Part shown: piece after piece, positions 11,801-24,172 of the stretch
Position numbering within the stretch: the first letter of the stretch is position 1
How the letters are laid out: every line of letters starts with the position of its first letter
Assembly (NCBI GenBank): GCA_034509925.1
Contig: CM067536.1
Coordinates: 460,001-524,000, forward strand
DNA from: Hirudinaria manillensis
Lineage: Eukaryota; Annelida; Clitellata; Hirudinida; Hirudinidae
Length of the DNA stretch: 64,000 nt
Direction of reading: 5' to 3'
Program-made: the position numbers and the translations under genes
Notes under the pieces: model-generated
The model's database searches: none
Told to the model about the DNA's origin: nothing
The model's input: only the letters and a program-made list of their open reading frames with translations

Positions 11801-14100
11801 GAATGACGAGAGCAGCCATGAAATAAAAGTCACACCGTGTGAAGTAGGTCAACCAGAGACGAAAACAGTGTGATCCTACGACCTAATTGGTCATCATTAT
11901 CATCATCATCGTCTGTCCATCATTCTTACGTAACCAGTTATTCATTGTGTTTAATAATTAAATTGTTAAATAATTCACGTTCACGTGAATGTTAGGAGCA
12001 TGTTAGGAACATGTCAGGAGCTGATGAGTGCTTGCAACGACCAAATTAGATATTAATAACTCATTAAAACAACGAATAATACAAATAATAACATAATATT
12101 ACAAATAATAATATACTATAATAAATGAAAATATAATATAATTAATTATATAATACATAAATAATAACCTACTTAATGCCGACATTAATTAGGCCACCAA
12201 TACCAATTAGTATTGACAAGCAATGAATTATTAAAAACATTTGTTAGAAACAACTCTTCGGTTAAGAGCTAATTAGAGCCATTAATTTTAAAAGTTAAAC
12301 ACGAGCCAGACGAGTTATAGCAGTGCGACTGTAAACAAACATCTAGTCTCGGTAGCCATGGCAACCACAATAAACAAAACTCCGGGCGAGCGGCGGATGG
12401 CCGGAGGCGAGTCTCGTAATGAACGGCTTAAAGGTTAATTGAGTCTGCCATCGTCGTGGTCGTCTTCTTCCTCCTCCTCATCATCATCGTCGTTGTTGTC
12501 ATCACGTCGTCATCATTAGTGTCATCACTGACGTCATCAGGCACCACCATCATCATCATCATGTAATGATGATACACCCCACCGTCCTCTTAGACAGCAG
12601 CGGGGGGTTATTGTGCTCAGGTTATCAACTCAGGTCCTTGAAAGATTGTAATTAGCAATTCAAAGCTGCTATAAGATCAACTATTCGGTCTCTTATTTCG
12701 AACAGATGATGATAATGATGCTTTATATAAAAATGTAAATAATAATAAAAATAATAAGAAAAGGTTTTTAATATAATTGGTTAATATTAAATTGATAAAT
12801 AGAAATTTATGAAAAAAAAAACCTTGGAATTTCAAGGAAGGGCAAAAAAATATTTAAATGGGATATGATGATGACGACGACGATGATGATTGTCAGTGAG
12901 TGCAGAAGTGATAAAGATGATGATGTTGGCAACCATGAGTTGACATCTGAGCATGACTGATAACAATAGCCATGACAGGATGACAACGATTGCATAATGC
13001 AGGTGATAATGAATTTAAAAATCTCAATTATAACAATGATGTCAGTCATGATATCGAATGTCAAGGAAGTGATAAATGCTGTGATAACAACGATGATGAT
13101 GATGATGGTGACAAAGGTGATATCGTCGGTCACTCATTACTGACCAACTCCAAAAGTTATAGAAAAAGCACGAAAAAATAAAAATTAAAATTTATTCCCA
13201 GAAACAGAAGCAGACGATTTTGATAAATAACTGGTTTTATTTGAATATATTTTATTTATTTTTTAATGCACTTTTGTTTTGTTTTTTTTTCTGCTGAGAC
13301 TAAACACGTCCACGTCTGTGTCTCTGTCTGTCTCGTGATGCTGGTAATTTGTTAGTGGTGCTGGTAATTTGTTGGTTTGTCAGCTGATTAACTAATAAAC
13401 GATTGTGATGCAATTGAATAATGTCTTGTAATGGATTCACTTTTCATATTGCAGTGGTGATGATGATGATGATATTAATTGGGCTAATAAAAATGATTAC
13501 TCAAATCTTCTAACTAAATTATCCAACTAAACAAATATTAACTAACAAATATTATCTAACTCATAAATAATAATTAGCTCATTTAATTAACTAGATACAG
13601 GAAAGTTTCTAACAAGCATTTACAATCACCTTGAAGCAGGATGGGGGTCCATTTTTTTTTTATTTTTAAGAAAAAAAAGAATAAAAACCCATTTAAATTA
13701 ATTTAATTCCAACCAGGAAGTTGTTATGGTAGAGAAGCCATTATTTCAGAAAAATTGCATTGAGTTAAGTGAGACTTATTTTTTCTCATGTACATTTTCA
13801 AATTGAATAAAATTGCTCTAATTACTTAATGCGTTTGCCACTGCGTTTCTAACCACCACAAAAACTCTTTGCAAACTTCATTGACGTCATGCATAGAATT
13901 TATCATGTAGAAACGAAATTCCAATTTTGCAGAATTTAAAAAAAAACTACTTTGATACACATGGATGGGACCAAAGACTTCAAACAAGCAGCCTAAATGG
14001 ATCTTAAACATGCATTGATTGGTTGAGTATAGTCTTGTATTGTGTAATTATAGCTAATGTGCCAAACAGATGAATGCAAATTTAAACAATCAATTGAAAA
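7366..14100. other. Gene-poor, microsatellite-rich interval
   Basis: I see no supportable gene over about 6.7 kb. It contains GAT/CAT blocks (7660-7825, 10970-11040, 11120-11160, 11330-11425), ACTC repeats (8150-8215), an AAT block (8853-8893), a long ATGG block (9168-9272), an ATTC block (9420-9487) and many GTT/CAA clusters. A short tRNA-like B-box occurs near 11610. Apparent open frames have repeat-derived compositions. Regulatory DNA for the flanking genes could lie here, but nothing specific is visible. Confidence 0.6.
9168..9272. repeat. ATGG tetranucleotide microsatellite
   Basis: About 105 bp of nearly pure ATGG repeats. A second ATGG tract of about 68 bp occurs at 32471-32538, one of the few microsatellites in the right half of the window. 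Confidence 0.95.
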
Positions 14101-14140
14101 CTTAAATAGTTGAGATTAACGGGAATTAAAAATTACGTAC

Positions 14141-14382
14141 TCGGTTGCACTTTTGGTTTCTCCACTTCCGACTTCATTGTAAAAGTGTCTTGTAATTCCT
14201 GCATAAAATTCTTCTAGTGGGTAATATTGCGAAAGTTTTCTTTCAAGTTCATTTATAATGATCCACTGTTTATATATCATTTCATCTCTTTCTTTTAAAG
14301 CAGCTGTTACGCTTTCCGATAAACCATTATAATCCGAGAGGGTTAATCCGGCCATATTTGAATTTAAAACGTCTTCGGCCAT
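14141..14382 (-). CDS. Candidate first exon of an unknown coiled-coil protein
   Basis: An ATG at 14382 opens a frame reading MAEDVLNSNMAGL then LKERDEMIYKQWIIINELE, ending at a GTACGT or GTAATT donor near 14141-14137. The Leu/Ile spacing suggests a coiled coil. The composition is normal for protein and not repeat-derived. The frame is divergent from the KSR gene, with about 530 bp between the two start codons, suggesting a shared promoter. Downstream exons on the minus strand were not identified. I do not recognise the family. Confidence 0.4.
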
Positions 14383-14911
14383 CACCTAACACGATGCTTG
14401 CCCGGCGAGTGCAACCAAAACTAAACCCATTGTTTACCGGTCTATTAATATTTATAGTTGAGCGACAAAGAAAAAATCATAATTAACAAATGCAAACATC
14501 ATCATAAATTTATTTTCCTATAATTTAAATAATTTTAAAACAAACATTTGCCTTAAATGAATAAAAATCATCAACTAAAATCTATGAATTTAACGATTGT
14601 TTGGTATGCTATAATTTGTCGATTTATTCAATTAAAAAATATGCACAAATTTAAAACTTTAATAAAAAATATTTATGATGCCCAAATAGTGTTGCTATTT
14701 ATTAACATGGCGATGCAAGCAAGAAACTTGTCACCGTAACCGCGACGATGCTTCGTGGTGCCTGAGGTGTTTGAAGTGTAATTGTCTCAGACAAGGGCTC
14801 CATGATTTCTTTCGAACTCTAACATTGGAACGAAATGGTTGTTCCAGGGCAATCTTGTTTCTAACGGCGCACAAAAACCTTTTTATTTTAATTTCCATCT
14901 CTTGGCCCATC
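14383..14911. promoter_or_regulatory. Probable bidirectional 5' region between the unknown exon and KSR
   Basis: This 530-bp interval separates two divergent putative start codons. It contains no repeats of the kind seen elsewhere and has a moderately GC-rich patch at 14735-14790. No TATA box or other element can be assigned. Transcript 5' ends would be needed to define the promoter. Confidence 0.3.
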
Positions 14912-16302
14912 ATGACTTCGGACGAAAGCGTCGAGAAGATTGTTTCCGTCTGCTCGGAGACTCAGAGTATGATTAACATAGCCGCCAAGCAATTATTCGG
15001 ATTGCGTCAATGCCGAGAGACAGTGGACCTGATCAGAGAGGAAATATCGGAGAGCGAGGTTAGACGAAGTTTAAAAGACGAATTACAATATGCTCGACAT
15101 GTTAGCAGTGACGACACTATTGGTGATGAACAAGCATATGTCAACATAAGGCTATGATCATGTCATCATTGGTAAACATAAGCAGAAGACTTTTTCTGAT
15201 GTTGAATGATTTGCCTCATTCACATAATCATTTCTGATGACACTTTATATGGCGATTATATGGTGACATTAAAATACGAGGTAATTTTAAGTAATTGAAC
15301 ATGATACTTGACAAATCTAAACAAATCATTTGTGATAAAATTGAAATAATAACAATAAATGATTCACTTATATAGCCTAATAATGTGACAGTCTAGTGAA
15401 GATTATTCAAAGTGTTTTTGAATGCACATTCAACATTTAAAACTGTTGTTACGACTTCACTTTGACATAATTTCCCATGCACAGATCAGAGTTCAGATCA
15501 CGTTCAGAGTCATTAAACCATTTGACAAAAACATTCTGATAAATTCATTAGAAACCTGGCCATACAAAAAAAAAACTCTTGCCATTTGCAGAGCAAGTTG
15601 GCTCTTCTCTTTGGCAAGCTGTTGATAGCCAAATCAAAACTCGACGACCGAATGCAGCTCAAAGATTATGGGAGGATGGGACAATGGCTGGACATTGTTG
15701 GCATCAGTTCCTCACTATCAGAGGTGAAATATCTGATTGTGACTCATCGGACATTTCTGAGTGTGTGTCTGTCTGTCTTTAGATCTTTGCAAAGCTGTTG
15801 AATTGTTAGAACTGTGGTCTCTTTTGATAGCACTGATCTATGAGGAGGAGAAGTTGATGATGATGATGATTGTGGTGTCACTGATGGTGATTGTGATGAT
15901 GATGATGATTGTGGTGTCACTGGTGATGATATTGGTATCATGTTATCAGTAAACATTATGGAATGTCATCCTTACATATTAACAGAAATTTTATATCATG
16001 TTGCACTGGGCATCTGTAGCTCGTGGCATTCTCTCATTCTTATTCTTTTCAATGAGATAGTATGATAAATAATGCTTTAAGATATATTATTCTGTAAAAA
16101 CTTTGTAAATATTTTGTAACATTTTTGCAAAAAAAGACGATCGTGTGACATTTTCAGAAGGTATGCTCGAGATATGCTTCCTTTTCTGATTTGCTGCAAT
16201 CTGGCAAGGAACAACTCGAGAGGGAGTTGAAGTTTTTGACGGCTTCTGAGGAGGAGGTTCAACTCCTGTTGACGGCCACGAAACAGCTCAAGAGAGCCAT
16301 AG
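14912..16302 (+). CDS. KSR: KSR CC-SAM region exons
   Basis: Three exons (14912-15058, 15592-15723, 16158-16302; exits 0, 0, 1) encode [20 protein letters not shown], an Ala/Leu-rich helix pair, [18 protein letters not shown] and a final helix with [17 protein letters not shown]. In KSR this N-terminal coiled-coil/SAM-like module mediates membrane association and BRAF binding. The ATG at 14912 is preferred because the homology starts directly after it and upstream sequence in that frame adds no recognisable homology. Confidence 0.8.
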
Positions 16303-19300
16303 GTTCATTACAAACATTGGTTGTATTAATTGTTAGTTATAATAGTTGGTCTTAGAGCCACGCTAACAACAATGCTAACAACATTGCATCATGATGTCTT
16401 TAAAAGCTGCTCACGAAAGTGAATTCTCCAAGAAGTGACTTCTGATAATGATAGGTGTTAATCAATAACTTTCTTTAACATTAATTAGCAAACAAGCAAT
16501 AATAGTAAATTATTAGTAAAAAAATTTTTTTTTTTTACGTTAATTCTACATTTACATCAACAGATCTCTTATCCCGCGATCCGAAGCTCTGCGTCAATGG
16601 CAACTGGTCGACAGCTGAACTGCACTGGTCCAACTTCAAGCCCTCTGCTGCCCAGCAGGTTGCATCCGGTACGGGGACGTTTTCTGCTGTCTCCGTCGGG
16701 AGAGCGGGGGGTCAGCATCAGGGTAGCTCTCCGAAATTTCAGAATCACCACCAGCACCCGACCTCCTCTTCCGGCACTCAGCGACCTCCGACCTCGGGCG
16801 CCGAACCGACCGGCGTGCCCCCGTCCGGGCGCCAGTCTCCCCAGGGCTCGCACTCGGACGAACCCGACCGCCCCGCGTCGGAGTTCGTCCACCAATCGCG
16901 CTCCCAGCACCAGTCGGGTTTTCCGATCTCGAGGTTCACTCCGCCGTCGACTCCGCAGGTCGGGAAAACCCCCAGGACTGGGAAATTTCCTACCACCCCG
17001 CCACCCAAGCGGAGGAACAAACTCAACCCGGACTCCTTCCAACCCCTCATGAAGAGCACTTCGCACGAGTCTCAGCTGTCGCTCAAGGTCTCGCAGGACT
17101 CTAAGTCAGTAGGAGTCCGATGGTGATGATGACGATGACGATGATGATGATGATGATGACTGTGACGATGATGATGTCACTAACAAAGATGATGGTGATG
17201 GTGATTGTACTATTTGTGGCTGTGGTTTCTTCATGTGAGGTAATGGATAATAATAATAATATTAATATTAATAATAATAATAATATTAATAATAATAATA
17301 ACCATAATAACAATCCAACTAGAACCTCAAGGCACACCAAAAAGAAGCCAAGCAACATCAACATAGTGGGCAGTTCCGAAGCAATATCCACCTTCTCGCC
17401 ACTCCGGAGCAAGGCCACGGCCGGCCCCGAGGAGACGTCGGTGGGGGCCTTGGTGGGTCACCCAGGGGGAGGAAGGACCTCGGGTCAGTCCTCCCCCCTC
17501 CTCTCCTCGCCCTACCGGTCGCCCCAGCTTGGGAAGGCCTCCTGTGAGGATGCTTCTGTTCAGGAGTCACATTTTCGAAGTTCGTTGCACTCGTGCGATC
17601 GACGTCCGTCTGTGACGGAGTATTTCCTCTGTCCGGGCAAATCGATGATGATGATGATGATGATATTAATTGTTATGATTATCAGTATACTAATATCTTT
17701 TTATTGATTGGAATGTTTATATTTATGTTTATTGTCCTGAATAATTATGTATATTTATATGTTTTGTTGTTGGTCACCACCAACTCTGCTGGGTCAGGTC
17801 TGTGGGCATTTTAAGGGTGCTCGTTGACTTTGAAATAATTTATTGATTTTTAAATTTTATTTATTTATTTATTATTAAAAACAGTGAACCAACTGGCAGT
17901 GCCACCGATCTCCCCTGGCAACCAGTTCATGACAAACTCCATCACCCACAAGTAATGTGGTGTAAATGTGATGATGATGACAATTATGATGATGATGATG
18001 ATGACGATGATGATGATGATGCTATTGCTTTGCTATTTATATATCTTCACCATTATCAACATAGTTACATGACTACTATTGTGATTTTTATTAGAAATGT
18101 CTTGCTAATTTTATTTATAACCTTTTATTTGCAATTTTACTGTTGCATTCTCTCATTGGATGGCCTGTTAATAGTATTCTGTGTCTCAATTCAGGATTGG
18201 TCAGCTCATTAATATGCTAATTTCAACTTGTTAATATGCTAATTTCAACTCTCAGGCTGAAGAAGAGCAAACTACTATGGGGAACATGTGACGTCTGCAG
18301 GAAGCAGCTCATAAGAGGTCGACTCTGCAAGAACTGCAGGTGGGTGACCTCTGACCTCATTACCTCTGACACGACATTGATTTAACCTTTGACATGACAA
18401 ATTGTTCCTACAATGACATGACCCGATACATATATTCAGCTCTTAGCTTCGATGTTTTCTTGCTCGTGTATGTTCGGCTCTTCTGGGAATAATAATTGCA
18501 AACACTTTTATAGGAGGCTTATATAGCAACATGCTAAGTATTTAATAAATTATGTATCGTTATGTTTATTAGCTGAACATATACACCACCTAAAATAAAT
18601 AAATTAAATTAATAATTAATAAATAAATTAAAATAAAATACTTGCAGGTTGAAATTCCACAACGACTGCGTCTCCAAAGCGCCATCTATCTGCAAGTTTT
18701 ACCACAGCTTCATGACGAAGCATGACGAAGGTCAGAATCAAGTCTTCTTTAAAATTTAATTATGATGATGATGGTAATAGTGATGGTGGTGGTGATAATG
18801 ATGTCGATAATTATAATCATCACCGTTGTGGCAAACAACACCGAGTTGAGTTTTTCTTCCTTTATCTCGACTTCAACCTTTAGTTTTAAGGGTGGTAATT
18901 CATTATTCTAGTTTATTCAAATTATTATTATTAATTTTTTTACCAAACTGGCATTAATAAATATAAATTATCATGGATTTGCGATGAGCATTTAAAAAAC
19001 GGTCTTAATTAATTCCTATAGAAATGATTCCTCGTTGAATGTGTATGCACTTGTTGAGGTGAATAACACTGAGTTGACTTTTTATTCCTTTATTTCAACT
19101 TCAATCTTTCCAAACTCCAAGGAACCAACAACTGTAATTCGTAGTCCATAATACTACTTTTAATGTCCTTAAAAAACGAAATTGTTCAACAACTTAGCAA
19201 TAACTTGAACTCCACAACTCCATAACTCGCCCGTCAGACTCTGGATCTTTCGTTCCTCCGACTTATAAACACGATTTGGCCCCGCCCCTTCCTTTACGGG

Positions 19301-21608
19301 GAATTGGCCGATAACAATCACAGTTTCCTTTAAATACAATTGCAATGAATGAATGGTGTGGTGATGATAATGATAGCGATTAGTATATTTATATCAATGT
19401 CCTGTAAATGCAATTATGATGACGATGATGCTGCTGCTGCTGATGATGATGATGTAATATAATAATTGCTGCAATGGCTGCAGACTCTCCCGAGCCCCAC
19501 CACCAAAACCGACAACATCAGCCTCCGCATCAACGTTTCCAGCAACATCAACAACAACAGCAACAACACCTTCATCATCATCACCTCCATCAACAACAGC
19601 AACACTTCGATTCGAGCTCCACCCCCTCCTCGTGCAACTCCTCCACCCCGAGCTCCCCGGCCGCCCCCACGGCCACCCCGCTGTCCTCGTCGACCCATTG
19701 GACGCCACAGCAACAGAACTTCAACATCACCCACTTTCCTTATCCAGGCAGGCATCATAATGATGGTGATGATAATGTTGATGATGTTGATGATAATGAA
19801 AATCTAATTAACGTTATCAATGATGATGATGATGATGATGACAATGGTGATGACATGATGACGAGCATCAGACAGGAGATTAAAAAGTGGAAATTTCTGT
19901 TTCTGGAATGACATAAATTTCAATAATAGAAAATAATTTTGTAAATAATAATTAAATATAAATAGAAAAAAGAGTTCTAATGCCTACTGAGAACTTAAGT
20001 TGTCTTGAAACTGCTTGAATGTTCAATGAGTTCGATGAATATTTATTATTCATTATTATTATATTATTCATTATTATTATTATTATATTATTCACTATTA
20101 TTATATTGTTCATTATTATTATATTATTCACTATTATTATATTATTCATTATTATTATATTATTTATTATTATTATATTATTCACTATTATTATATTATT
20201 AATTATTATTATATCACCATCAGATACCTCGTCCGGGGTTGGGAGCAGCTTGAGTTCCAGCAGCACGCCCACAGTTTCCGTTTCTGCTGCGTTAATATTC
20301 AAGACTTCTGCTTTAATAAATTATATAAATTGTCCATTTATAATTAATTTTTGTTATTTATAATAACATTTATAATATTATAATATTTACAATAATAATA
20401 ATTATTGTTATTTAAAAATATTATATTTTTTATAGTAATATATTATTATTTATATTATTTATAATAATAATAATTATTATTTAAAAATATTATATTTTTT
20501 ATAATAATAACATTATTATTTATAATATTATATTATTTATAATAATAATTTTGTTGTTGTTTATAATCAATTAATAGATCGATTGCAATTCTTAAAAACA
20601 AAACCAACAGCGACGTCGTAAGCACCAACACGTCCACAGACAGCGACAAGAGCGACAAAACCATAGTTAGTTTTTAACTTCGGCTCCTCGACTTCCTATT
20701 GGTCTTGCGAAGTTGTGGCTCCGCCTCCCTCCGAACTCGTTACGAATTCACTTCCCGCTTTTTTACTTTTCCCTCGTCAGACGGGCAGTGGCGACAGTTC
20801 CGGAGATCAGAACCTGAACTCGGAAAACATGGACTCTGTTGATGGTTCGGAAGATTTGAGTCTCAGAAGAGACAATAGTGTTAGTTTGAAATTTATTTTA
20901 ACAGGACTAATTATAAAATAATAATAATAATTATTATTATTATGATTACAACAAGGAAGTAAAGTTTGATTGTAATGAAGTTTATTGTGACAGTGCAAAT
21001 GATCCATTAATAACAATAAATTTAATAATCACAACATACTCATGTGCTATGCAATGGTGTTAAGTAATAATGTGATCGTTACAAAACACTTTCAAAATGC
21101 AGATCTCAGTGGCCCTGAAAGAATGGGACATACCCTATCAGGAGTTGAATGTACTTGATGCCATTGGCGAAGGAAGATTTGGAAAAGTACACAAGTGAGT
21201 CTCGTACCGATGGATGTGTACATAGGGATACATAGGGAGTGGTGGCTTAAGGTGGTTTGTTCACCCTCTCTCCCCTGAAATGGAATTTTAAAAAAAAATG
21301 AAATTAAAATTAATATGATTTTTACTGGTAAAATTAATGGATTTTTTAATAGAAATGCAATTTTATGGTTTTATTAATAAAAATTAATTTATTTTAAATA
21401 AATTAAAAAAAAAATTTGCTCTGTTTGATTTTTAAAATTCATCCTTTCTGCTTTTCGTATGAAAATTAAGCACAAATAACAAAAATAAAAGTTCAAAACC
21501 CCCTCTTTTTAATAAAAAAAAAACATTCACTTATAGATAAATAATATCTAAAAATATTTCTAAATAAATAATTCCTAAATCATCTCTAAATAAGCCCCTC
21601 CCACACAC

Positions 21609-21643
<35 letters not shown>

Positions 21644-22758
21644 TTTTCAACGTCCAATCATCACTTGAAGGGGATATTGGCACGGAGAGGTGGCCATAAA
21701 GTTGCTCAACGCGAACCCAAACTCCGAGGATCGAGCTCAGCAGTTGCAAGCCTTCAAGTTGGAGGTCGCGAACCTCAGGAAGACCAGGCACGAGAACCTC
21801 GTCCTCTTCATGGGCGCCTGCATGGATCCGGACCATCTCGCCATCGTCACCAGGTCGGGGGGGGGGAGTTGACGATAAACAAATAAATAAACAAATAAAT
21901 AAATAAATAAAATGGAATATTAAATAAACAAATAAATAAATGAAATGGAATATTAAATAAAATTATGAAGTTTACTGACTGTGGTTTGTAGCCAATTATC
22001 AAGTACCAATTCAATGCTAGTTAATTAGTTGCTTGAGTATTTAACTAATTTGTATTGCACCATGCTCATAGCAGACGTTATGTTGTGTATTTATATATTG
22101 GCAATTATTTTAAATCATGGTTTCATTGTTTATACTTTTGAATATTTTATGTTAATTTTTTTATAATTTTATAATTATTATTCATCTGCTAATTATTAAA
22201 ATGGCTTCAACAACAGCAAACGTTCGATTCTTTGTTTCCAGTTTCGTGAAGGGGCAGACGTTGTTCTCCAAGATCTACCTGAGGAAGGAGAAATTCTTGA
22301 CCAATCAGACGATAGCCATCGCATCACAGATTGCTCAGGTGATCTTTTGCAGCGACGTCGTTGTCGTCGTCATTGCCACCATCGTCGTCGTCATCGTCAT
22401 CATCGTCGTCATTCAGCAGCATTATAAATAAATTAAAATGATGATGACAATGATGGTATACCCCCTGAGCTATCAACGTCAACGTGAATGATTGATAAGA
22501 AGTGTTAAATGATTGACATTTTATGCAAACATTTTATGGAATGTTTTGCAATGGATTTTAAAATGGAATTGTACGAAACATTAAAGCAATATTTGATGGA
22601 CATTTGATGGATGTGATCAATGGTGGATCACCCATTGTCCTGCTCTGTTGTTCCATTCAGCATAACCAATTTACATTTATTTATTTATTGTCTAATAAGC
22701 CAATTTATTTATTTTTATTTTTTTAAATTATTTATTTATATTTTCTTTCTTTATTTCT

Positions 22759-22793
<35 letters not shown>

Positions 22794-24172
22794 TCATAAA
22801 CCTCCATCCACCATCGTCACATACACACACAGGGTCTTGGCTACCTGCACGCCAAGGGCATCGTGCACAAGGACTTGAAGACGAAGAACGTCTTCGTGGA
22901 GAACCTGAAGCCCTCTTCGACCTCCTCCGAGAACTTCAAGGTCGTCATCGGGGACTTTGGACTCTTCAGTGTCTCCAAGCTCTGCCAGGGAAGAGGGTGA
23001 GATGCTGTCAAAGTTGGATTATAATAATTATTATTATTATATTACTATTATCATTGTTGTATTATTATTGTTATTATTATTTTATTGTTATTATATTATT
23101 ATTATTATTATTATTATTAATTTTATATAGAATTGATCAATCTGCCTATTACCCAAAAATTGATACAATTAATTTTAATATTTAATTCCAATTTACGTAT
23201 AATTCGACCAATCACAGAAAGGGTCAGTGGCTGAGCATCCCTCACTGTTGGTTGTGCTACTTGTCACCAGAGATTGTCAAAAGTCTCAACCCTCGAAGTC
23301 CGTTTGATGATGAGTTGCCATTCACGAAGGAGTCGGACATCTTTGCTTTTGGGTTTGTGTCGTTCACATCATGTTAATAAAATCATTATCATCATCACCA
23401 TCATTATAGTTGCTGTTGTTCTTGTTGCCACTGGTGATGTTGTTGTTGCTGTTCTATGTCAAAATTGGCTGGTAAGCCTGACAAAAAACAATCAAGTCTC
23501 AGCCAGAGATCTTGGACCCTATTATCGTACTTTGTAAATAATTGATGTAATTTTTGATTGAACCACAACTATTTATTATTATTATTGTTATTATTATTAT
23601 TATTATTGCTATTAATATTATCAATATTGTTATTATTACTATGATCATTTTTTTCAAAAACCATGAATAATTAAGATACAAACAAAGTGTAAGTCAAATT
23701 CGATATTGTTCTGCTGAGTGAAACATGGGTGTTGATCCAATAGGACGATCTGGTTTGAGTTACTGGCAGGCGATTGGCCGTATCGGTCAACGAGGCCCGA
23801 GACTGTCATCTGGATGGTCGGCAAAGGCGTCAATCAGCCCCACCTCAATGTCCAATCAGAGTTCAAGGTGAGACACTAATCAAAATATTATTTATTATTA
23901 TTAATATAATTTTTATCCCATTATTAACAATATTATATAATAAATTATTATTGTAATTATTGGTTTGCAAAAACAAATCTAACAATCATACATCATCATG
24001 ACTGCTTGTCCCATTTTAGGAAATACTGCTGCAGTGCTGGGCCTATCAGCCAAGTTCCAGGCCAAACTGCCAGCAGCTCCTGAAGATACTTGAAAAACTC
24101 CCTCGGAAGCGATTGGCCAGGAGTCCGTCGCATCCCATCCAATTGTCGAGGAGCGCGGAGTCCATATTTTGA
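14912..24172 (+). CDS. KSR: Kinase suppressor of Ras (KSR)
   Basis: KSR is a scaffold and RAF activator in the RAS-RAF-MEK-ERK pathway. Well-supported exons: 14912-15058, 15592-15723, 16158-16302, 16564 to about 17108, one near 17.33-17.6 kb, 17885-17951, 18256-18339, 18648-18730, 19494-19765, 20224-20290, 20611-20665, 20781-20879, 21103-21194, 21671-21853, 22242-22338, 22833-22996, 23218-23352, 23744-23867 and 24020-24172 (TGA). Order: CC-SAM region (first three exons), Pro/Ser linker ([17 protein letters not shown]), C1 zinc domain, Ser/Gln-rich linker, kinase domain. Hallmarks: [47 protein letters not shown] (HKD instead of HRD), [17 protein letters not shown] and [15 protein letters not shown] at the end. 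Exon phases are consistent throughout except around 17.1-17.6 kb, where the exact splice sites are unresolved. Identity is secure. Confidence 0.93.
17885..18730 (+). CDS. KSR: KSR C1 domain exons
   Basis: Exons 17885-17951, 18256-18339 and 18648-18730 (phases 1-2, 2-2, 2-1) encode a C1 zinc finger. A leading His (ITHK) is followed by [25 protein letters not shown] and SIC, giving the expected H-C-C-C-C-H-C-C ligand order. In KSR this atypical C1 targets membranes rather than binding phorbol ester. All introns are GT-AG. Confidence 0.88.
18731..19493 (+). repeat. KSR intron with a degenerate duplicated segment
   Basis: The segments near 18830-18905 and 19045-19150 share an ordered motif series: AACAC.GAGTTGA, TTTTT.TTCCTTTAT.TC.ACTTCAA, then CTTT. 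They look like two degenerate copies of one element, possibly an old transposon or LTR remnant. No coding capacity is visible. Confidence 0.4.
20040..20214. repeat. ATT microsatellite with higher-order ATTATATTATTCA unit
   Basis: About 175 bp of ATT repeats are broken into 20-24-bp modules by TATTCA or TATTCACT. The tract ends about 10 bp before a KSR exon acceptor at 20223, so the microsatellite supplies the polypyrimidine/branch region of that intron. Confidence 0.85.

Noticed and set aside
16569..17066. Minus-strand Arg/Gly-rich frame of 165 codons
   Set aside because: It is the antisense of the Pro/Ser-rich KSR linker exon, which connects in phase to confirmed KSR exons.
20005..20363. 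Hydrophobic Tyr/Leu/Ile-repeat frames resembling membrane proteins
   Set aside because: They are translations of an ATT microsatellite in a KSR intron.
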